Source: JAVBSC01 sp031547305
GTDB lineage: Bacteria; Desulfobacterota; Desulfovibrionia; Desulfovibrionales; Desulfovibrionaceae
Direction: 5' to 3'
Length of the DNA stretch: 22,223 nucleotides
Assembly (NCBI GenBank): GCA_031547305.1
Contig: JAVBSC010000074.1
Location: 1 to 22,223, forward strand
Positions 19,489 to 22,223 of the stretch are shown here, one piece after another. Every line of letters begins with the position of its first letter. The stretch's first letter is position 1. The position numbers and the translations under genes are program-made. The notes beneath the pieces were generated by a model. That model made no database searches. It saw only the letters and a program-made list of their open reading frames with translations, and was not told the origin of the DNA.

Positions 19489-22223
19489 ATGATCCACTCT
19501 TGCATAAAGAAGAAAAGGCTATGGCGCCTCAGTCTTCAGGGACGGCTCGGGGTGTTCCTGATGATCGTCATGCTGTTTACAGGGCTCATCCTTTCCGGCA
19601 TCGGGTATCGCCTGGTGATCAATACCGCGAATGTCGGCATCAAGGAGGGCGTTGAAGAACTCACCGCCAGGATAAACGGCAAGCTGTCCCAGACAGTCCG
19701 CCATTCAGTGCGGTCAACGCTCAGGGCCATGGCCGGAGGCTACCTGCAGGACAGCCACGACCTGGAATCAAGGCTGAAGCTTTTGCCCGTGTTGAAGACT
19801 TTTCTTGACGATTATCCGTTAATCACCGGCTTCATGACCGGGTACGATAACGGTGATTATTTGCTGGTGCGCGATTTCCATACGGACGAGGAACGCAAAC
19901 ATTACGACGCTCCTCCGGAAAGCGCTTTTATACTCTCCAATATTTCCAGAGCGGTTCCCGATGACTGCCAGACCTTGTTCTACGACGAGAATTTACGGAT
20001 TATAGAACGCCGGCCTTTAGACGTGGAAAACCTCTTTGACCCGCGCTCCACGCTTTGGTTCAAGCAGGCCATGCACGGCGCCGGGCAGGTGGAGATCAAC
20101 CCGCATCTGACATTCTACGGGGTGTCGAGCATGGTCCTTGCGGAAAAAAGCCGCAAGGGCAATGCCGTTGTTGGCACTTATATCGATTTGCGGAATATTT
20201 CCAAAATGTTGCACTCTGAACTGCCGACTCCGGGGTCCAGCCTGATCATGTTCCGGTCCGACGGCGTCCTGGTGGCCTGCACGGAGGAAATGCCCACTGA
20301 AAACGGCATGGGTTTTCGCCTGCGCACTGTGGACGATCTCCCGCTGGTCCTGCGCATCGGGGTTAAGGCCTATCTGGACGGCAATCTGGAAAGCAGCCTC
20401 CGGGCCAGCGACGGCAAACGCGAGTGGGAGCTTTCCAGCGCCGCGCTGGCGGGGGAAAACGGCGCGGTAGACCACAACATAATGTTGGCCGTGCCGGTGG
20501 ATGAGCTCAGTTTGTACAACGGCAGGACGTTTTTACGCTATGCCGGCCTGAGCGTGGCCGGCCTGCTCCTTTTCTGCACGCCGCTGGCCTGGCTCGCCGG
20601 GCGGCGGATTTCCCGCTCCCTGAACTTCATGGCCGCGAAAGCCGGGACTTTGCATGAATTTCTGCTTGACGAGGAGCGCGGCGACAAGTCCGGCGTTTTG
20701 GAAATTCAGGTTCTGGCCCGGAGCATGCGGCGTCTTCAGGGCAATATCCGCAGGATGCTGAGCATCACGCAGGCCATCAGTTCGGAGCGCGATTTTGACT
20801 CGCTCCTGCAAACCGTGCTGGAAGAGACCGTTTCCGTGGCCAAGGTCGACGGCGGCATTGTGTCCCTGCTGGACGACGAGAAAAAAATCGTTCTGGATCA
20901 CGGCAGCATTTACTGGAATCTTGACGGAAATAAGCAGATGCGTACGTTTACCTGCGATCTTCAGGCCTCCGGCCCCAGTTTGACCGTCTGCCAGGCCCTG
21001 GACCAGGACACGGTCATGCAGACCTCCATAACGCGCGACGATCCGCGCTGTAAACTGGGGCACCTGACTCCGGGCTTTTCCTCCCCGGCAGTGACCAGCA
21101 TTGATGCGCTGTGCGTGCCCCTGTGCGACCGCATGGGCGAACATATCGGCGCGCTGACTCTACTCAGGCGCGTGTACGGGGACGAATCGGGAGAGGGTTT
21201 TTCACAGGACGAAGTGAGCTTTATCGAGGCCTTTGCCTCCACCGCGGCCATAGCCCTTGAAAACCAGCGTCTTATAATGACGCAGCAAGAATCGCGCGAC
21301 GCGCTTATCCGTATCCTGGCCGGGGCCATTGACGCCAAATCTCCCTATACCGGAGGGCATTGCCAGCGCGTGCCGGTTATTTTCCAGATGCTTCTTCAGG
21401 CCGCCTGTACGGAACGGGAAGGCCCCTTCAGGGACTTCTCCCTGGACGAGCACGGCTGGGAAGAAGCCAAGCTGGCCGCCTGGCTGCACGACTGCGGCAA
21501 GGTGACCACCCCGGAATACGTGGTGGATAAAGCCACCAAGCTGGAAACCATCTACGATCGCATCCACGAAATACGCATGCGCTTCGAGGTGCTCAAGCGC
21601 GACGCGGAAATAGCCAGCCTGCGCGCCGTGCTGGACGGGGAGGGCCAGGAAGCCGCGCGGCAAAAGCTGGAACGGGAGCTGAAGGCCCTGGATGATGATT
21701 TCGCCTTTGTGGCCTCCTGCAATGCCGGGAGCGCGATCATGGACGATGCGGCTCTGGAGCGTCTGGCCGCCATTGGCGGGAGGATCTGGCTGCGCACCCT
21801 GGACAAGCGCCTGGGGGTTTCGCGCGGGGAACTGGCGCGCATGAACAGCGTGTCGGCGCAAAATTCGCCGGTATGGGAGACGCTGCTTCAGGATAATCCA
21901 GAGCACATCATCGAACGCGGCGAAAAAGAAAGCCTGGGTGAAGGCCTGTCCCGCAAGTTCATGGTGGAGCCTCCGGAAGCCCTGTACAATCGCGGCGAAC
22001 TGTATAACCTGAGCATCCGGCGCGGTACGCTGACCGAGGAAGAGCGCTATAAAATCAACGATCATATCGTCCGGACCATCATCATGCTGGAAGCCATGCC
22101 CCTGCCCAGGCATTTGCGCAACGTGCCGGAAATCGCCGGCGCGCACCACGAAACCATGGACGGCCGCGGCTACCCCAGACGCCTCCGGCGCGAGGAGATG
22201 AGCTGGCAGGCGCGCATGATGGC
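19489..22223 (+). CDS. Membrane sensor with periplasmic, GAF and HD-GYP domains, 3' end outside the window
   Basis: 911 codons visible, no stop before the window ends. The ATG at 19489 has GGGG about 8 bases upstream. TM1 at about 20-44 (LGVFLMIVMLFTGLILSGIGY), a periplasmic Cache-like region (about 45-345), TM2 at 347-368 (FLRYAGLSVAGLLLFCTPLAWLAG), a HAMP-like linker (about 370-420), a GAF domain (about 425-595, ending ALENQRL), then an HD-GYP domain with GGHCQRV (about 622), HDCGK (667-671) and HHETMDGRGYP (886-896). Family role: HD-GYP domains hydrolyse cyclic di-GMP, so this is a predicted signal-controlled c-di-GMP phosphodiesterase at the inner membrane. Odd point: 219 residues separate the HD doublet from HHE, against roughly 60 in classical HD-GYP proteins; the extra part includes a charged helical stretch. 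Metal-binding residues visible so far appear intact. Confidence 0.88.
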   Translation, partial: MIHSCIKKKRLWRLSLQGRLGVFLMIVMLFTGLILSGIGYRLVINTANVGIKEGVEELTARINGKLSQTVRHSVRSTLRAMAGGYLQDSHDLESRLKLLPVLKTFLDDYPLITGFMTGYDNGDYLLVRDFHTDEERKHYDAPPESAFILSNISRAVPDDCQTLFYDENLRIIERRPLDVENLFDPRSTLWFKQAMHGAGQVEINPHLTFYGVSSMVLAEKSRKGNAVVGTYIDLRNISKMLHSELPTPGSSLIMFRSDGVLVACTEEMPTENGMGFRLRTVDDLPLVLRIGVKAYLDGNLESSLRASDGKREWELSSAALAGENGAVDHNIMLAVPVDELSLYNGRTFLRYAGLSVAGLLLFCTPLAWLAGRRISRSLNFMAAKAGTLHEFLLDEERGDKSGVLEIQVLARSMRRLQGNIRRMLSITQAISSERDFDSLLQTVLEETVSVAKVDGGIVSLLDDEKKIVLDHGSIYWNLDGNKQMRTFTCDLQASGPSLTVCQALDQDTVMQTSITRDDPRCKLGHLTPGFSSPAVTSIDALCVPLCDRMGEHIGALTLLRRVYGDESGEGFSQDEVSFIEAFASTAAIALENQRLIMTQQESRDALIRILAGAIDAKSPYTGGHCQRVPVIFQMLLQAACTEREGPFRDFSLDEHGWEEAKLAAWLHDCGKVTTPEYVVDKATKLETIYDRIHEIRMRFEVLKRDAEIASLRAVLDGEGQEAARQKLERELKALDDDFAFVASCNAGSAIMDDAALERLAAIGGRIWLRTLDKRLGVSRGELARMNSVSAQNSPVWETLLQDNPEHIIERGEKESLGEGLSRKFMVEPPEALYNRGELYNLSIRRGTLTEEERYKINDHIVRTIIMLEAMPLPRHLRNVPEIAGAHHETMDGRGYPRRLRREEMSWQARMM

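Overview
The window looks like a chromosomal piece of a GC-rich, Gram-negative anaerobe. The Gram-negative signs are a classical autotransporter with an outer-membrane beta-barrel ending in Phe, several N-terminal signal peptides and a periplasmic sensor domain. The anaerobic sign is a very large protein with two acyl-CoA dehydratase activase modules, a type typical of strict anaerobes. A gut-type Desulfovibrionaceae or relative would fit, but no taxonomic marker gene is present, so this is inference. No integrase, transposase, rRNA or CRISPR array was found.

Layout. (1) 3-3029 (+): 3' part of an autotransporter whose start lies before the window. (2) 9047-3026 (-): a three-gene run of giant dehydratase-activase-like protein, KilA-N domain protein and SAM methyltransferase. 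The KilA-N gene is bracketed by a 29-bp direct repeat (28/29 identical) that duplicates the 3' coding end of the activase gene, so it looks like a single-gene cassette inserted at a gene end. (3) 9277-9447 (+): promoter, tRNA-Leu(GAG) and a terminator. (4) 9471-15830 (-) plus 15994-16878 (+): a sugar-acid catabolic locus. (5) 17013-19080: a second small methyltransferase (-), then a short membrane protein and an HD-domain phosphohydrolase (+) with overlapping reading frames. (6) 19081-19488: a gene-free stretch with two copies of one 18-nt hairpin. (7) 19489-22223 (+): a membrane sensor with periplasmic, GAF and HD-GYP domains, running off the window.

The catabolic locus encodes every step of a De Ley-Doudoroff-type galactose/galactonate route: an SDR sugar dehydrogenase, an SMP-30 lactonase, an enolase-superfamily sugar-acid dehydratase, 2-keto-3-deoxygalactonate kinase (DgoK) and 2-keto-3-deoxy-6-phosphogalactonate aldolase (DgoA). 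It also has an MFS importer and two tandem GntR/FCD regulators. The kinase and aldolase are firm calls; D-galactose/D-galactonate as substrate is inferred from them. The divergent SDR/SMP-30 control region carries a long imperfect palindrome with mirrored TTGACT hexamers, a good candidate operator.

The most unusual item is the KilA-N cassette at 3942-4829. Next are the roughly 150-residue insertion inside the HD-GYP domain, the fused double activase protein, and two pairs of identical-stem hairpins flanking gene blocks.
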